From Sphingomonas jaspsi DSM 18422 (GTDB lineage Bacteria > Pseudomonadota > Alphaproteobacteria > Sphingomonadales > Sphingomonadaceae): a DNA stretch of 64,000 nt. The translations under genes were made by a program, and so were the position numbers. Below the pieces are notes generated by a model that was given only the letters and a program-made list of their open reading frames with translations, was not told the origin of the DNA and did no database searches. The DNA lies in the NCBI RefSeq assembly GCF_000585415.1, contig NZ_KK073876.1, positions 1,113,810 to 1,177,809 on the forward strand, read 5' to 3'. Position 1 is the first letter of the stretch; every line of letters begins with the position of its first letter. This document shows positions 17,805-27,235 of the stretch, one piece after another.

Positions 17805-18668
17805 ATGGTCCGCATCATTGGATTTCTCGTCGGTCTCGGTTTTGCCGGCGTCCTCCTCATCAGCATGATCGTCAACCTGGTGGGCTATTTCCAGAGCCCG
17901 CCGGAACCGACGGCCGAGCATGAATTTCACCTTCACCCGAAGGAGCTTCATCTCGCGTCGGACGGGCCGTTCGGCAATTTCAAGGACACGGCGCAGCTGC
18001 AGCGCGGCTTCCAGATCTACAAGGAAGTCTGCTCGGGCTGCCACAGCCTCAATCGCGTCGCGTTCCGTGACCTCACCGGCATCGGCTACAACGAAGGCCA
18101 GGTGAAGACGATCGCCAGCGAGTGGGCGACCGAAGTGCCGTCGATCAATCCGGAAACCGGCGAACCGGCGACCCGCAAGGCGACCCCGGCCGACCATTTC
18201 CCGAGCCCCTATGCCAACGAAACGGCGGCGCGGGCTGCGAACAACAATGCACTTCCGCCCGACCTGTCGCTGATCGTCAAGGCGCGTGAAGGCGGTGCGC
18301 CGTACGTCTATTCGATCCTGACGGGTTACCAGGAACAGCCGGCCGAGCTTCTGAAGAAGTTCCCGGCGGCCAAGACCCCGCCGGGCCTGCACTACAATCC
18401 CTATTTCGCGAACCTCAACATCGCGATGCCGCAGCCGCTGGTGTCCGACGGGCAGGTGACCTACGGTCCGGGCAATCCCAAGCCGACGGTCGACCAGATG
18501 GCCAAGGACATTTCGGCCTTCCTGGTGTGGGCGGCAGAACCCAAGCTGGCGGTGCGCCACCAGTATGGCATCGTCGTCCTGATCTTCCTGCTGATCGCCA
18601 CGACGCTGGGCTTCCTCAGCTACCAGAACATCTGGGCCGGCGTGAAAGGCAAGAAGGCCGCGGCCTGA
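17805..18668 (+). CDS. petC: Cytochrome c1
   Basis: A 287-residue subunit with covalently bound heme at CSGCHSLNR. The N-terminal hydrophobic stretch (about residues 3-28) acts as export signal. PYVYSILTGYQEQP and NIAMPQPL are typical, the latter giving the axial Met. A C-terminal helix (YGIVVLIFLLIATTLGFLS) anchors it in the membrane. It is the last gene of petABC and is followed by apt after 20 nt. Confidence 0.95.
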   Translation: MVRIIGFLVGLGFAGVLLISMIVNLVGYFQSPPEPTAEHEFHLHPKELHLASDGPFGNFKDTAQLQRGFQIYKEVCSGCHSLNRVAFRDLTGIGYNEGQVKTIASEWATEVPSINPETGEPATRKATPADHFPSPYANETAARAANNNALPPDLSLIVKAREGGAPYVYSILTGYQEQPAELLKKFPAAKTPPGLHYNPYFANLNIAMPQPLVSDGQVTYGPGNPKPTVDQMAKDISAFLVWAAEPKLAVRHQYGIVVLIFLLIATTLGFLSYQNIWAGVKGKKAAA

Positions 18669-18688
18669 ACCGACGGAAGGGTGGGACG

Positions 18689-19225
18689 ATGACCGGCGCT
18701 GACGACCTGAAGGCGCTGGTCCGCACCATCCCGGATTTCCCGAAGCCGGGAATCCAGTTTCGCGACATTACGACCTTACTTCTCGACCGTTCGGGTTTCG
18801 CCCGGACGGTCGAATTGCTTGCGGCCAGCGTCGGCGGCCCGGTCGACCTCGTCGCGGCGATCGACGCCCGCGGCTTCGCGATCGGCGGCGCGCTGGCCGA
18901 AAAGCTTGGGGCTGGGCTGCTATTGGTGCGCAAGGACGGCAAGCTGCCGGGTGCGTCCATCGCCGAGGATTATGCGCTGGAATATGGCAGCGACCGGCTG
19001 ACCATCCACGTCGATGCCTGCACGCCGGGCGCGCGGGTACTGGTCGTCGACGACCTGATCGCGACCGGCGGGACGGCCGCCGCCACCGTGCGGCTGGTGC
19101 GGCGGGCAGGGGGCAATGTCGTTGGCGCCCGCTTCGTCATCGACTTGCCGGATCTCGGCGGCAGCGCCGCGCTACGTGCCGACGGGGTCGACGCGGTCAG
19201 CCTGATGTCGTTCGACGGCGATTAG
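18689..19225 (+). CDS. apt: Adenine phosphoribosyltransferase
   Basis: A 178-residue purine salvage enzyme forming AMP from adenine and PRPP. It begins DLKALVRTIPDFPKPGIQFRD, contains DARGFAIGGALA, and shows the PRPP-binding VLVVDDLIATGGTAAA. The ATG at 18689 follows GGAAGGGTGGGA. It probably rides on the petABC transcript. Its stop overlaps the stop of the convergent MaoC gene by 4 nt (TTAG). Confidence 0.95.
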   Translation: MTGADDLKALVRTIPDFPKPGIQFRDITTLLLDRSGFARTVELLAASVGGPVDLVAAIDARGFAIGGALAEKLGAGLLLVRKDGKLPGASIAEDYALEYGSDRLTIHVDACTPGARVLVVDDLIATGGTAAATVRLVRRAGGNVVGARFVIDLPDLGGSAALRADGVDAVSLMSFDGD

Positions 19226-19677
19226 GCCGCGGCGGGTCGCCGAAGCATCAGCACGATCGAGGTGAAGCTCATCACCACCTGGTCGTGCTGGTTCTTGACC
19301 GTCATCTCGGTCCGGACGCTGCCCAGGTTCGGTTTCGACCGGGACGGCGTCACCTCGACCAGCTTGCCGTACACGTGCAGCGTATCGCCGGGATAGACCG
19401 GAACCTTCCAGCGCAGCTCGTCGCAACCGGGCGAGCCAAGGCCGGCCTGCGGGTCGCGCTGCAGGTAGCTGACCAGCACCGACATGGTCATCGCGCAGGT
19501 GTGCCAGCCCGACGCCGACATCCGCCCGAAGTGGGTCTTGGCCGCCGCCTCGTCGCTCAAGTGAAATGGCTGGGGATCATATTTGCGCGCGAATTCGAGC
19601 ACTTCCTCGCGCGTGACCGCATAGTCGCCGAAATGGACTTCGGACCCGACCACCATGTCTTCGAGATATTTCATCAT
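19222..19677 (-). CDS. MaoC family dehydratase
   Basis: A 151-residue hot-dog fold protein. The R-hydratase motif is visible in FARKYDPQPFHLSDEAA, with the catalytic Asp and His, followed by FGRMSASGWHTCAM. DELRWKVPVYPGDTLHV is typical for the C-terminal half. Family members hydrate enoyl-CoA; the exact substrate is unknown. Two adjacent ATGs (19677, 19674) can serve as start. It converges on apt with a 4-nt overlap. Confidence 0.85.
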   Translation of the reverse strand: MMKYLEDMVVGSEVHFGDYAVTREEVLEFARKYDPQPFHLSDEAAAKTHFGRMSASGWHTCAMTMSVLVSYLQRDPQAGLGSPGCDELRWKVPVYPGDTLHVYGKLVEVTPSRSKPNLGSVRTEMTVKNQHDQVVMSFTSIVLMLRRPAAA

Positions 19678-19768
19678 TGCAGGCTAGCGGATCGGTATCG
19701 TTTCGCAACCCTTTGTAGCCCGATCGTGCCCGCTTGGCGGCGGCAGGCCATCGTGTAAGGTCGGCGCC

Positions 19769-21358
19769 GTGAATCGACCGCCTTCCCCATCGCACTGGAA
19801 TCCGCGCCTGATACAGGCCGCCATCGCGCTGCACGACAATCGCCTCGAAATCGCCGAGCCATTGCTCAAGGCGCATCTCAAGGACGACCCGTTCGACGCC
19901 AAGGCGATCCGCATGCTGGCGGAACTCGCGTGGCGGATCGGCCGGATGAAGGACGCCGAACATCTGCTGCGCCGCGCGGTCGAATTGGCTCCGGGTTTCA
20001 CGGCTGCGCGTGCCCAGCTGGCGCTGGTGTTGGGGCGGACGGGGCGCCCGCAGGAAGCGTTGCCGCTGCTCGACCTGCTGTTCGAACAGGATGGCGAGGA
20101 TATCGGCCATTGGAACCTGAAGGCGGCGACGGTCGCGCGGCTGGGTGATTTCGACGCCGCCATCGGCCTCTACGAGCAGGTACTGGAAAAGGCGCCCAAG
20201 CAGCCCAAGGTGTGGATGAGCTACGGCCATATGCTCAAGACCGTCGGGCGGCAGGACGACGCCATCGCCGCCTACCGCCGCTCGATCGAACTGGCGCCGC
20301 AACTGGGCGAGGCATGGTGGAGCCTTGCCAATCTGAAGACGGTCCGGTTCGACGAGGCGGATATCGCGGCCATGACGCAGGCGCTTCAAACAAGCGACCT
20401 GCGCGACGAGGACCGCTTCCACCTCGATTTCGCGCTTGGCAAGGCGATGCACGATGCGGGGCGGTCGGACGAAGCCTTCGCCCATTACGCGTCGGCCAAC
20501 CGGCTGCGGCTGAAAAGCCAGCCCTATAGCGCCGACGACACGGCCAAGGCGGTCGACCGGGCCATCGCGACGTTCGATGCCGATCTGCTGCGCCACGCCA
20601 CCGGCGGCTGCGACGCGCCCGATCCCATTTTCATCGTCGGCATGCCGCGCGCCGGCTCGACCCTGGTCGAACAGATCCTCGCTTCGCACAGCCAAGTCGA
20701 AGGGACGTCGGAACTGCCCGACCTGCCCGCCGTGGCGCGCAGCGTCGAAGGCTACCCGGCGGCCGTTGCCAGGCTCGATGGCGATGCGCTCCATAGCCTT
20801 GGCCGGACCTATCTCGACCGGGCATCGGTCCAGCGGCGGACCCAGCGCCCCTATTTCATCGACAAGCTGCCCAACAACTGGCTCTACGTCCCGTTCATCG
20901 CCATGGCGCTGCCGAACGCGAAGATCATCGACGCCCGGCGCCATCCGCTCGGCTGCTGCCTGTCCAACTTCCGCCAGCATTTCGCCCGCGGCCAGGCGTT
21001 CACCTATGCGCTGGCCGACGTCGGCCGCTATTATGCCGACTATGTTCGCCTGATGGCGCATGTCGACGATGCGCTGCCGGGCAAGGTCCACCGCGTCATT
21101 TACGAACGGATGGTCGACGACACGGAGGCCGAGGTGCGCGCGCTGCTATCCTACTGCGGGCTCGAATTCGAAGACGCTTGCCTGTCGTTCTACAAGACCG
21201 AGCGCGCGGTCCGGACCGCCAGTTCGGAACAGGTGCGCCAGCCGATCTACCGCGACGCGACCGACGAATGGCGGCGATACGAGGCGCATCTGGACCCGCT
21301 CAAGACTGCGCTGGGATCGGTCCTCGACGCCTATCCGGACGCGCCGAGCGGCTTTTGA
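19769..21358 (+). CDS. Tetratricopeptide repeat sulfotransferase family protein
   Basis: A 529-residue cytoplasmic protein. The first half (about residues 10-250) is a run of TPR-like helical pairs (AIRMLAELAWRIGRMKDAEHL and similar). The second half is a sulfotransferase domain with the PAPS 5'-phosphosulfate loop GMPRAGSTLVEQIL and a downstream PFIAMALPNAKIIDARRHP, matching the 3'-phosphate site. Such fusions are common in sphingomonads, often next to TonB receptors as here. The acceptor is unknown and PAPS-dependence is inferred from the fold. Confidence 0.85.
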   Translation: MNRPPSPSHWNPRLIQAAIALHDNRLEIAEPLLKAHLKDDPFDAKAIRMLAELAWRIGRMKDAEHLLRRAVELAPGFTAARAQLALVLGRTGRPQEALPLLDLLFEQDGEDIGHWNLKAATVARLGDFDAAIGLYEQVLEKAPKQPKVWMSYGHMLKTVGRQDDAIAAYRRSIELAPQLGEAWWSLANLKTVRFDEADIAAMTQALQTSDLRDEDRFHLDFALGKAMHDAGRSDEAFAHYASANRLRLKSQPYSADDTAKAVDRAIATFDADLLRHATGGCDAPDPIFIVGMPRAGSTLVEQILASHSQVEGTSELPDLPAVARSVEGYPAAVARLDGDALHSLGRTYLDRASVQRRTQRPYFIDKLPNNWLYVPFIAMALPNAKIIDARRHPLGCCLSNFRQHFARGQAFTYALADVGRYYADYVRLMAHVDDALPGKVHRVIYERMVDDTEAEVRALLSYCGLEFEDACLSFYKTERAVRTASSEQVRQPIYRDATDEWRRYEAHLDPLKTALGSVLDAYPDAPSGF

Positions 21359-21472
21359 GCCACGCCCCGCCGACAATCTAGGGCTGTATTGCGGTGGCGT
21401 AACACTATCCCGATTGACATCGGATTCCGCCTAGTGTCGCATGGCCGTCATATCCATCTGATGGGGGCATCG

Positions 21473-24046
21473 ATGACTGACCGGACTTTGCGTTCCTTTA
21501 CCATGGGGCTGCTGGCGACGAGCGCGCTGGCCTTCCCGGCCTTTGCGCAGGACGCTGCGCCCGCCGATCCGGCCGACACGCCGTCGACCGCTACCGCGGC
21601 GCCCAGCGACGTCGACAGCAACGAAATCGTCGTCACCGCGCAAAAGCGTGAAGAGAGCCTGCAGGACGTTCCGATCAGCGTTCAGGCGATCGGGACCAAG
21701 CGTCTCGACCAGCTCAACATTTCCAACTTCGAAGATTACACCAAGCAGCTGCCGTCGGTCAGCTTCCAGACCGCGCAGCCGGGCATCACTGTCGTTTACA
21801 TGCGCGGCGTCGCGACCGGCGGCGACGGCAACCACTCCGGCTCGCTGCCGTCGGTGGGCACCTATCTCGACGAACAGCCGGTGACGACCATCGGCGGCAC
21901 GCTCGACATCCACATTTACGACATCGCACGTATCGAAAGCCTCGCCGGCCCGCAGGGCACGCTCTACGGCGCGTCGAGCGAGGCGGGCACCATCCGCATC
22001 ATCACCAACAAGCCCGAACTGGGCGTGACCAGCGGCCGCATCGATGCCGAGCTCAACACGGTCGCGCACGGCGAGGTGGGCGGCAAGCTGGAAGGCATGA
22101 TCAACCTGCCGATCGCGGATCGCATCGCCTTCCGCGGCGTCGCATACTACCAGCGCGACGGCGGCTATATCGACAATGTCTTCGGCAGCCGCACCTATTA
22201 CATTTACGACGACGACGTTCCCGACGTCACGGTCGACAACAGCGACCTCGTCAAGAAGAACTTCAACGACAATCGCGTCTATGGCGGCCGCGCCGCGCTG
22301 AAGGTCGACCTCGACGACAATTGGACGGTGACGCCGACCATCCTGCACCAGGACATGAAATCCAACGGGGTGTTTTTCTACGACCCCAACATCGGCGATC
22401 TGAAGATCGACCGCATGTTCAAGGACCTGCGCAAGGACAAGTTCACGCAGGCCGCGCTGACGATCGAAGGCAAGATCGGCAATTTCGACATCACCTATGC
22501 GGGTGCCTATCTCGACCGCAAGACGCTGACGCTGTCGGACTATACCGACTATGCCGACGCGTACGACGCCCTCTACGCCGACTACAACCCCGACTATGCG
22601 GGCCTGGCCTATTTCTATTACCAGGACAGCGCGGGCAACTACATCGACCCGCGCCAGCACATCGCGGCCAGCGACCACTTCAAGAAGCTGAGCCAGGAAC
22701 TGCGCATTGCCTCGCCGGCGGACAAGCCGTTCCGCGTCATCGCGGGCGCCTTCTTCCAGCGCCAGTCGAACGACATTTTCCAGAACTACATCATCGACAA
22801 CCTCGATCCGAACCTGTCGGTCAACGGGCGCCCCGAAACGCTGTGGCTGACCAAGCAGGAACGCGTCGACAAGGACTATGCGCTGTTCGGCGAAGCCAGC
22901 TATGACGTCACGCCGAAGCTGACGCTTACCGCCGGTGGTCGTCTGTTCAAATATGACAACAGCCTCATCGGCTTCTTCGGCTTCGGCCGTAATCCGGGCG
23001 GTCAATATACCGACAGGCCGTTCAACGGCGCGGGCAGTTCGCGCACCGGCGTCGCCGGCTGCTATCTCGCCGACGGCCGCACGTTGCGCGAAACTTACCT
23101 CGCGGGCGATCCGATCGTGAACATCCTGCCGGGTTCGGTGCCCGGCACCTTCTGCACCAACCTGGCCGAATTCAAGAACGGTAAGCTGGTGCCCAAGCGC
23201 GCCAAGGGCAGCGGTTTTACCCATCGCCTGAACGCGCAGTATAAGGCGTCGGACGATGTCATGTTCTACGGCACCTGGTCGCGCGGTTTCCGGCCGGGCG
23301 GCATCAACCGCCGCGGCGACGTGCAGCCTTACGATCCCGACTATCTGACCAACTTCGAAATCGGGTGGAAGACGACGCTGGCCGACGGCCGGGTCCGCTG
23401 GAACGGCGCCGTCTATCACCAGGTGTGGAAGAAGTTCCAGTTCAGCTTCCTCGGCGCGAACAGCTTCACCGAAATCCACAACGGCAACGATGCGCGCATC
23501 AACGGCGTCGAAACCGATTTCAACTATTCGTCGGGCGGTCTCAACCTGACCGCGGCCGCGGCCTATACCGATGCCAAGACCACCGGCACCATCTGCGCCG
23601 CCGACGGCGACCAGCCGCCGTGCCCGGGCAGCTTCGTGTCGGCACCCAAGGGCACGCGCCTGCCGGTGACGCCGAAGTTCAAGGCATCGGCGACGGCGCG
23701 TTACAGCTGGCCGGCGTTCAGCACGGCCAGGGCGCATGTCCAGGCCGGCGTTGCCTACCAGAGCTCGGCGCCGTCATCGATCCGCACCAACGTCCTGCTG
23801 GTGCCGTCGGGGCTGCTCAACTTCCAGAATCCGAACGAGTTCATCGGCAAGATCCGCGGCGCGACGCTGGTCGACCTGGCGACCGGGCTCGACTGGAAGA
23901 AGTTCAACGTCGAACTGTACGTCAGCAACCTGTTCGACAAGCGCAACGACCTGTCGCGCGGTGTGAACTGCGGCAGCTGCACCCGCGCCGTCGTGGTGTC
24001 GGGTACGCCGCGGACGATCGGCCTGCGGATCGGTACCAAGTTCTGA
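21473..24046 (+). CDS. TonB-dependent receptor
   Basis: An 857-residue outer-membrane receptor. It has a signal peptide ending AFPAFAQ, an acidic linker, and a plug domain beginning EIVVTAQKREESLQDVPIS. A 22-strand barrel with alternating aromatic/polar strands follows and ends in a terminal Phe (LRIGTKF). I chose 21473 because GGGGG lies at good distance; an in-frame ATG at 21461 is also possible. The substrate is unknown; this subclass covers iron chelates, sugars and other compounds. It is 114 nt after the TPR-sulfotransferase and precedes an M28 peptidase. Confidence 0.92.
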   Translation: MTDRTLRSFTMGLLATSALAFPAFAQDAAPADPADTPSTATAAPSDVDSNEIVVTAQKREESLQDVPISVQAIGTKRLDQLNISNFEDYTKQLPSVSFQTAQPGITVVYMRGVATGGDGNHSGSLPSVGTYLDEQPVTTIGGTLDIHIYDIARIESLAGPQGTLYGASSEAGTIRIITNKPELGVTSGRIDAELNTVAHGEVGGKLEGMINLPIADRIAFRGVAYYQRDGGYIDNVFGSRTYYIYDDDVPDVTVDNSDLVKKNFNDNRVYGGRAALKVDLDDNWTVTPTILHQDMKSNGVFFYDPNIGDLKIDRMFKDLRKDKFTQAALTIEGKIGNFDITYAGAYLDRKTLTLSDYTDYADAYDALYADYNPDYAGLAYFYYQDSAGNYIDPRQHIAASDHFKKLSQELRIASPADKPFRVIAGAFFQRQSNDIFQNYIIDNLDPNLSVNGRPETLWLTKQERVDKDYALFGEASYDVTPKLTLTAGGRLFKYDNSLIGFFGFGRNPGGQYTDRPFNGAGSSRTGVAGCYLADGRTLRETYLAGDPIVNILPGSVPGTFCTNLAEFKNGKLVPKRAKGSGFTHRLNAQYKASDDVMFYGTWSRGFRPGGINRRGDVQPYDPDYLTNFEIGWKTTLADGRVRWNGAVYHQVWKKFQFSFLGANSFTEIHNGNDARINGVETDFNYSSGGLNLTAAAAYTDAKTTGTICAADGDQPPCPGSFVSAPKGTRLPVTPKFKASATARYSWPAFSTARAHVQAGVAYQSSAPSSIRTNVLLVPSGLLNFQNPNEFIGKIRGATLVDLATGLDWKKFNVELYVSNLFDKRNDLSRGVNCGSCTRAVVVSGTPRTIGLRIGTKF

Positions 24047-24088
24047 CCGGTCGGCGGGTCGTCCCGCCGTTCGTCGAACAAGCGATTG

Positions 24089-24122
24089 ACCCCCGGCCTC
24101 GCTTCGGCAGGGTCGGGGGTAA
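24089..24122 (+). terminator. Terminator-like hairpin after the TonB receptor
   Basis: ACCCCCG (24089-24095) pairs with CGGGGGT (24114-24120) around an 18-nt loop that can itself fold further. The T tract is weak, so termination may be partial. Confidence 0.45.
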
Positions 24123-24144
24123 TCGTTTCTGTCAGGGGACCATC

Positions 24145-25743
24145 ATGAACCGTTTCGTCCGTGCGGGGATGCTCGCCGCCACCATTTTCGCCTCGCCCGC
24201 GCTCGCCCAGTCGGAACCCGCGCGGATCATCGACGAGGGGCTCAATCGCAGCCACGTCATGCTGACCGCGTCGGAACTGATGGACGGCATTGGCCCGCGC
24301 CTCACCGCGTCGCCCAATCTGGCGCGCGCGGAAAATTGGGCGATCGGCAAGTTTACCGAATATGGGCTGACCAACATCCATCGCGAGCCCTTCGCCTTCG
24401 GCCGCGGGTGGGAGATTGTCTCCTCGTCGGCGACGATGGTGACGCCGCGTCGGGTTGCGATGACCGCGATCCCGGTGGCGTGGTCGCCGCCGACCGACGG
24501 CACGTTGCGCGCCGAAGTCATCGTTGCGCCGATGTCGAAGCGTGAGCATTTCGCCAAGTGGAAGGGCAAGCTCGCGGGCAAGATCGTCATGGTGACCCTG
24601 CCCGACACGCAGACCGCCGACACCAAGGACCCGGTTTTCCAGCGCTACGACGATGCCGGGCTGAAGGAAGAAGATACGTTCCGCCTGCCCAACTACGATC
24701 CGGACGCGATCAATTTCCGCAAGCAGCGCCGCGACTTCCCGCGCGAACTGGATGCCTTCCTGAAATCGGAAGGCGCGGTCGCGTGGATCAAGAAAAGCTA
24801 TCGCGACGGCATGCTGGTGCACGGAGAAGGCTATAATTACGGCCAAGGCGAAACGCTGAACCTGCCGGTGATGGAGGTCGCGGCCGAGGATTATCGGCGC
24901 CTCGCGCGCCTCGCCAAGACCGGCCCGGCGCCGGTGATCGAACTCAACAGCAACGTCCGCTTCATCGACGGCGACGGCAACGCCAACAATATCATCGCCG
25001 ACATTCCCGGCACCGATCCCAAGGCGGGTTACGTCATGGCCGGCGCCCATTTCGACAGCTGGGTCGCGGGTGACGGGGCGGCGGACAATGGCGCCGGCAG
25101 CGCGGTCGTGATCGAGGCGGCGCGCATCCTGAAAGCCATCGGCGCGCGCCCGAAGCGCACCATCCGCTTCGCGCTGTGGGAAGGGGAGGAGCAGGGCCTG
25201 CTCGGCAGCCGCGCCTATATCGAGCGCCACTTCGTCGATCGCCCGGTCGACCAATCGTTGCGCGGCGCGGAGGCTTATTACAGCTGGACCGAGGCCTATC
25301 CGATCACCCGCAAGCCCGGCTATGGCGAGATGAAGGCCTATTTCAACATGGACAACGGGTCGGGCAAGTTCCGCGGTATCTACGCCGAACAGAATAGCGC
25401 GGCGGTTCCGATCCTGCGCGAATGGCTGTCGCCCTACAATGCGCTGGGCGCGGACCGGATCGTGATCGGCAAGACCGGCGGTACCGACCATGTCTACATG
25501 CAGGCGGTCGGAATCCAGGGCTTCCAGTTCATCCAGGATCCGCTCGATTACGAAAGCCGCGTCCATCATTCGAACCTCGACACGCTCGACCATATGCGCG
25601 GCGACGACATGCGGCAGGCGGCGGTGGTGATGGCTGGCATGCTGTTGGCCGCGGCGAACAGCGACAAGGTGCTGCCGACCATGCCGATCCCGCAAAAGCC
25701 GGTCGATACCGACCCGTTCGACTATCAGGATCCTAACAAGTGA
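24145..25743 (+). CDS. M28 family metallopeptidase, secreted
   Basis: A 532-residue exported zinc aminopeptidase-like protein. The signal peptide covers residues 1-21 (ending SPALAQ). A PA-like insert lies in the middle. The M28 zinc ligands appear as GAHFDSWVAGDGAADNGAG (His and bridging Asp) and EGEEQGLLGSRAY (catalytic Glu and metal Glu). Later ligands are in YFNMDNGSG and SRVHHSNLDTLD. The start at 24145 follows AGGGGA. It may degrade peptides brought in by the neighbouring TonB receptor (inference). Confidence 0.9.
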   Translation: MNRFVRAGMLAATIFASPALAQSEPARIIDEGLNRSHVMLTASELMDGIGPRLTASPNLARAENWAIGKFTEYGLTNIHREPFAFGRGWEIVSSSATMVTPRRVAMTAIPVAWSPPTDGTLRAEVIVAPMSKREHFAKWKGKLAGKIVMVTLPDTQTADTKDPVFQRYDDAGLKEEDTFRLPNYDPDAINFRKQRRDFPRELDAFLKSEGAVAWIKKSYRDGMLVHGEGYNYGQGETLNLPVMEVAAEDYRRLARLAKTGPAPVIELNSNVRFIDGDGNANNIIADIPGTDPKAGYVMAGAHFDSWVAGDGAADNGAGSAVVIEAARILKAIGARPKRTIRFALWEGEEQGLLGSRAYIERHFVDRPVDQSLRGAEAYYSWTEAYPITRKPGYGEMKAYFNMDNGSGKFRGIYAEQNSAAVPILREWLSPYNALGADRIVIGKTGGTDHVYMQAVGIQGFQFIQDPLDYESRVHHSNLDTLDHMRGDDMRQAAVVMAGMLLAAANSDKVLPTMPIPQKPVDTDPFDYQDPNK

Positions 25744-26021
25744 GGTTGAGCCACCGAGCGAAGTGAGGCCGGCGCAACGCGCCGCCCGAACAGCGCGAAG
25801 AGCTGGCGAATTCCGGCCGACGGGTCGCCGCTAGGCGAGCCCGATCGACGTCACGGGATTCACTCCCGTGACGGCACTCAACCCCGAATGTCGCTGTCGG
25901 CCTGAAGTAAATTTAGGCCGTCGGTCCTGTCCGCTGGCCCGGCAGGCCGTCCGCGGTTCGCCGTCTCTCGCCTAGTGCTGGCGTCGCGCTGCGCGCGTCG
26001 ACAGCACTAAGGCTCGGCGGC
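25744..26021. repeat. Palindrome-rich intergenic block with terminal inverted repeats
   Basis: No gene is seen in these 278 bp between convergent M28 and ychF. CGTCACGGGA (25849-25858) and TCCCGTGACG (25864-25873) form a perfect 10-bp hairpin with a 5-nt loop. A second hairpin is centred at 25,909 (GGCCT/AGGCC core, T/A-rich loop). A third is TAGTGCTG (25973-25980) / CAGCACTA (26002-26009). The block is framed by TGAGCCACCGAGC (25747-25759) and, inverted, GCTCGGCGGCTCA (26012-26024), 12 of 13 matching. It could be a compound terminator or a small non-coding repeat element. Confidence 0.55.
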
Positions 26022-27122
26022 TCACACGTTAAACTTGAAGTGCAATACGTCGCCGTCCTTGACGACATAGTCCTTGCCTTCCTGGCGCAGCTTGCCCGCG
26101 TCGCGCGCGCCGCTTTCGCCGTTCAGCGCGACATAATCGTCATAGGCGATGGTTTCGGCGCGGATGAAGCCGCGTTCGAAGTCGCTGTGGATTTCGCCGG
26201 CCGCCTGCGGAGCCTTGCTGCCCTTTTCGACCGTCCACGCCCGCGCTTCCTTCGGGCCGACGGTGAAGAAGGTGATGAGGTGGAGGAGGTCGTAGCCCGA
26301 GCGGATGACGCGGGCGAGGCCGGTTTCGTGCAGCCCCATTTCCTCGAGGAAGGCGATGCGCTCGTCCATCTCCATGCCGACGAGATCGGCCTCGATCGCG
26401 GCCGAGACGATGACCGCGTTGGCACCTTCCGCCTTGGCCTTTTCAAAGACGGCGGCGCTGTGGGCGTTGCCCTCGGCGGCTTCGTCCTCGTTGACGTTGC
26501 AGACGTAGAGCACCGGCTTGGCGGTGATCAGCTGGGCCTGCGCGAAGACGCGCGCTTCCTCGTCGTCCTTGGGCTGGGTCAGGCGGGCGGGCTTGCCTTC
26601 GCGCAGCAGGTCGAGCGCCTGGCCGAGCACGCTGGCGGCGATCTTCGATTCCTTGTCGCCCTGCTGCCCGCGCTTGACGAGGTTGGGGACGCGCTTTTCG
26701 AGGCTTTCAAGGTCGCTCAAGAGCAGCTCGGTCTCGACCACTTCGGCATCGGCGATCGGATTCACATGATTGTCGACATGCTGGATGTCGTCATTTTCGA
26801 AGCAGCGCAGGACGTGGACGATGGCGTCCACTTCGCGGATGTTGCCGAGGAACTGGTTGCCGAGGCCTTCGCCCTGTGACGCGCCTTTTACTAGGCCCGC
26901 GATGTCGACGAAGGCGAGCTGGGTCGGGATGATCTTGGCCGACCCGGCGATCTTCGCCAGCGTGTCGAGCCGCGGATCGGGAACCGCGACCTGTCCGACA
27001 TTGGGCTCGATAGTGCAGAACGGGTAATTCGCCGCCTGCGCCGCCTGCGTTTCGGTCAGCGCGTTGAAAAGGGTCGACTTGCCCACGTTCGGCAGGCCGA
27101 CGATGCCGCATTTAAAGCCCAT
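26022..27122 (-). CDS. ychF: Redox-regulated ATPase YchF
   Basis: A 366-residue OBG-family P-loop protein that prefers ATP over GTP and associates with ribosomes. The P-loop is [14 protein letters not shown]. The G3 region is [12 protein letters not shown], and the usual NKxD is replaced by NVNE (in [11 protein letters not shown]), which explains ATP use. The C-terminal TGS domain is present (GAKEARAW-like region to [17 protein letters not shown]). Length is normal. It is divergent from the gene at 27236. Confidence 0.95.
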   Translation of the reverse strand: MGFKCGIVGLPNVGKSTLFNALTETQAAQAANYPFCTIEPNVGQVAVPDPRLDTLAKIAGSAKIIPTQLAFVDIAGLVKGASQGEGLGNQFLGNIREVDAIVHVLRCFENDDIQHVDNHVNPIADAEVVETELLLSDLESLEKRVPNLVKRGQQGDKESKIAASVLGQALDLLREGKPARLTQPKDDEEARVFAQAQLITAKPVLYVCNVNEDEAAEGNAHSAAVFEKAKAEGANAVIVSAAIEADLVGMEMDERIAFLEEMGLHETGLARVIRSGYDLLHLITFFTVGPKEARAWTVEKGSKAPQAAGEIHSDFERGFIRAETIAYDDYVALNGESGARDAGKLRQEGKDYVVKDGDVLHFKFNV

Positions 27123-27235
27123 GTCGCTCTCTGATAAGGAAGATTTGCGGACCCACTATCGCGCGGGCGATGATTTTACCAGTCTTTCACTCGGCGCGCG
27201 TAATGAGCGTCGGCGGATTGGGGGAGTAAGCGCGT

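Noticed and set aside
16470..18560. 696-codon minus-strand frame opposite petB and petC
   Set aside because: Antisense shadow of two certain genes; composition is Arg/Asp/Val-rich as expected from the reversed codons.
21431..23737. 768-codon minus-strand frame opposite the TonB receptor
   Set aside because: Antisense shadow with no domain; the receptor on the plus strand is unambiguous.
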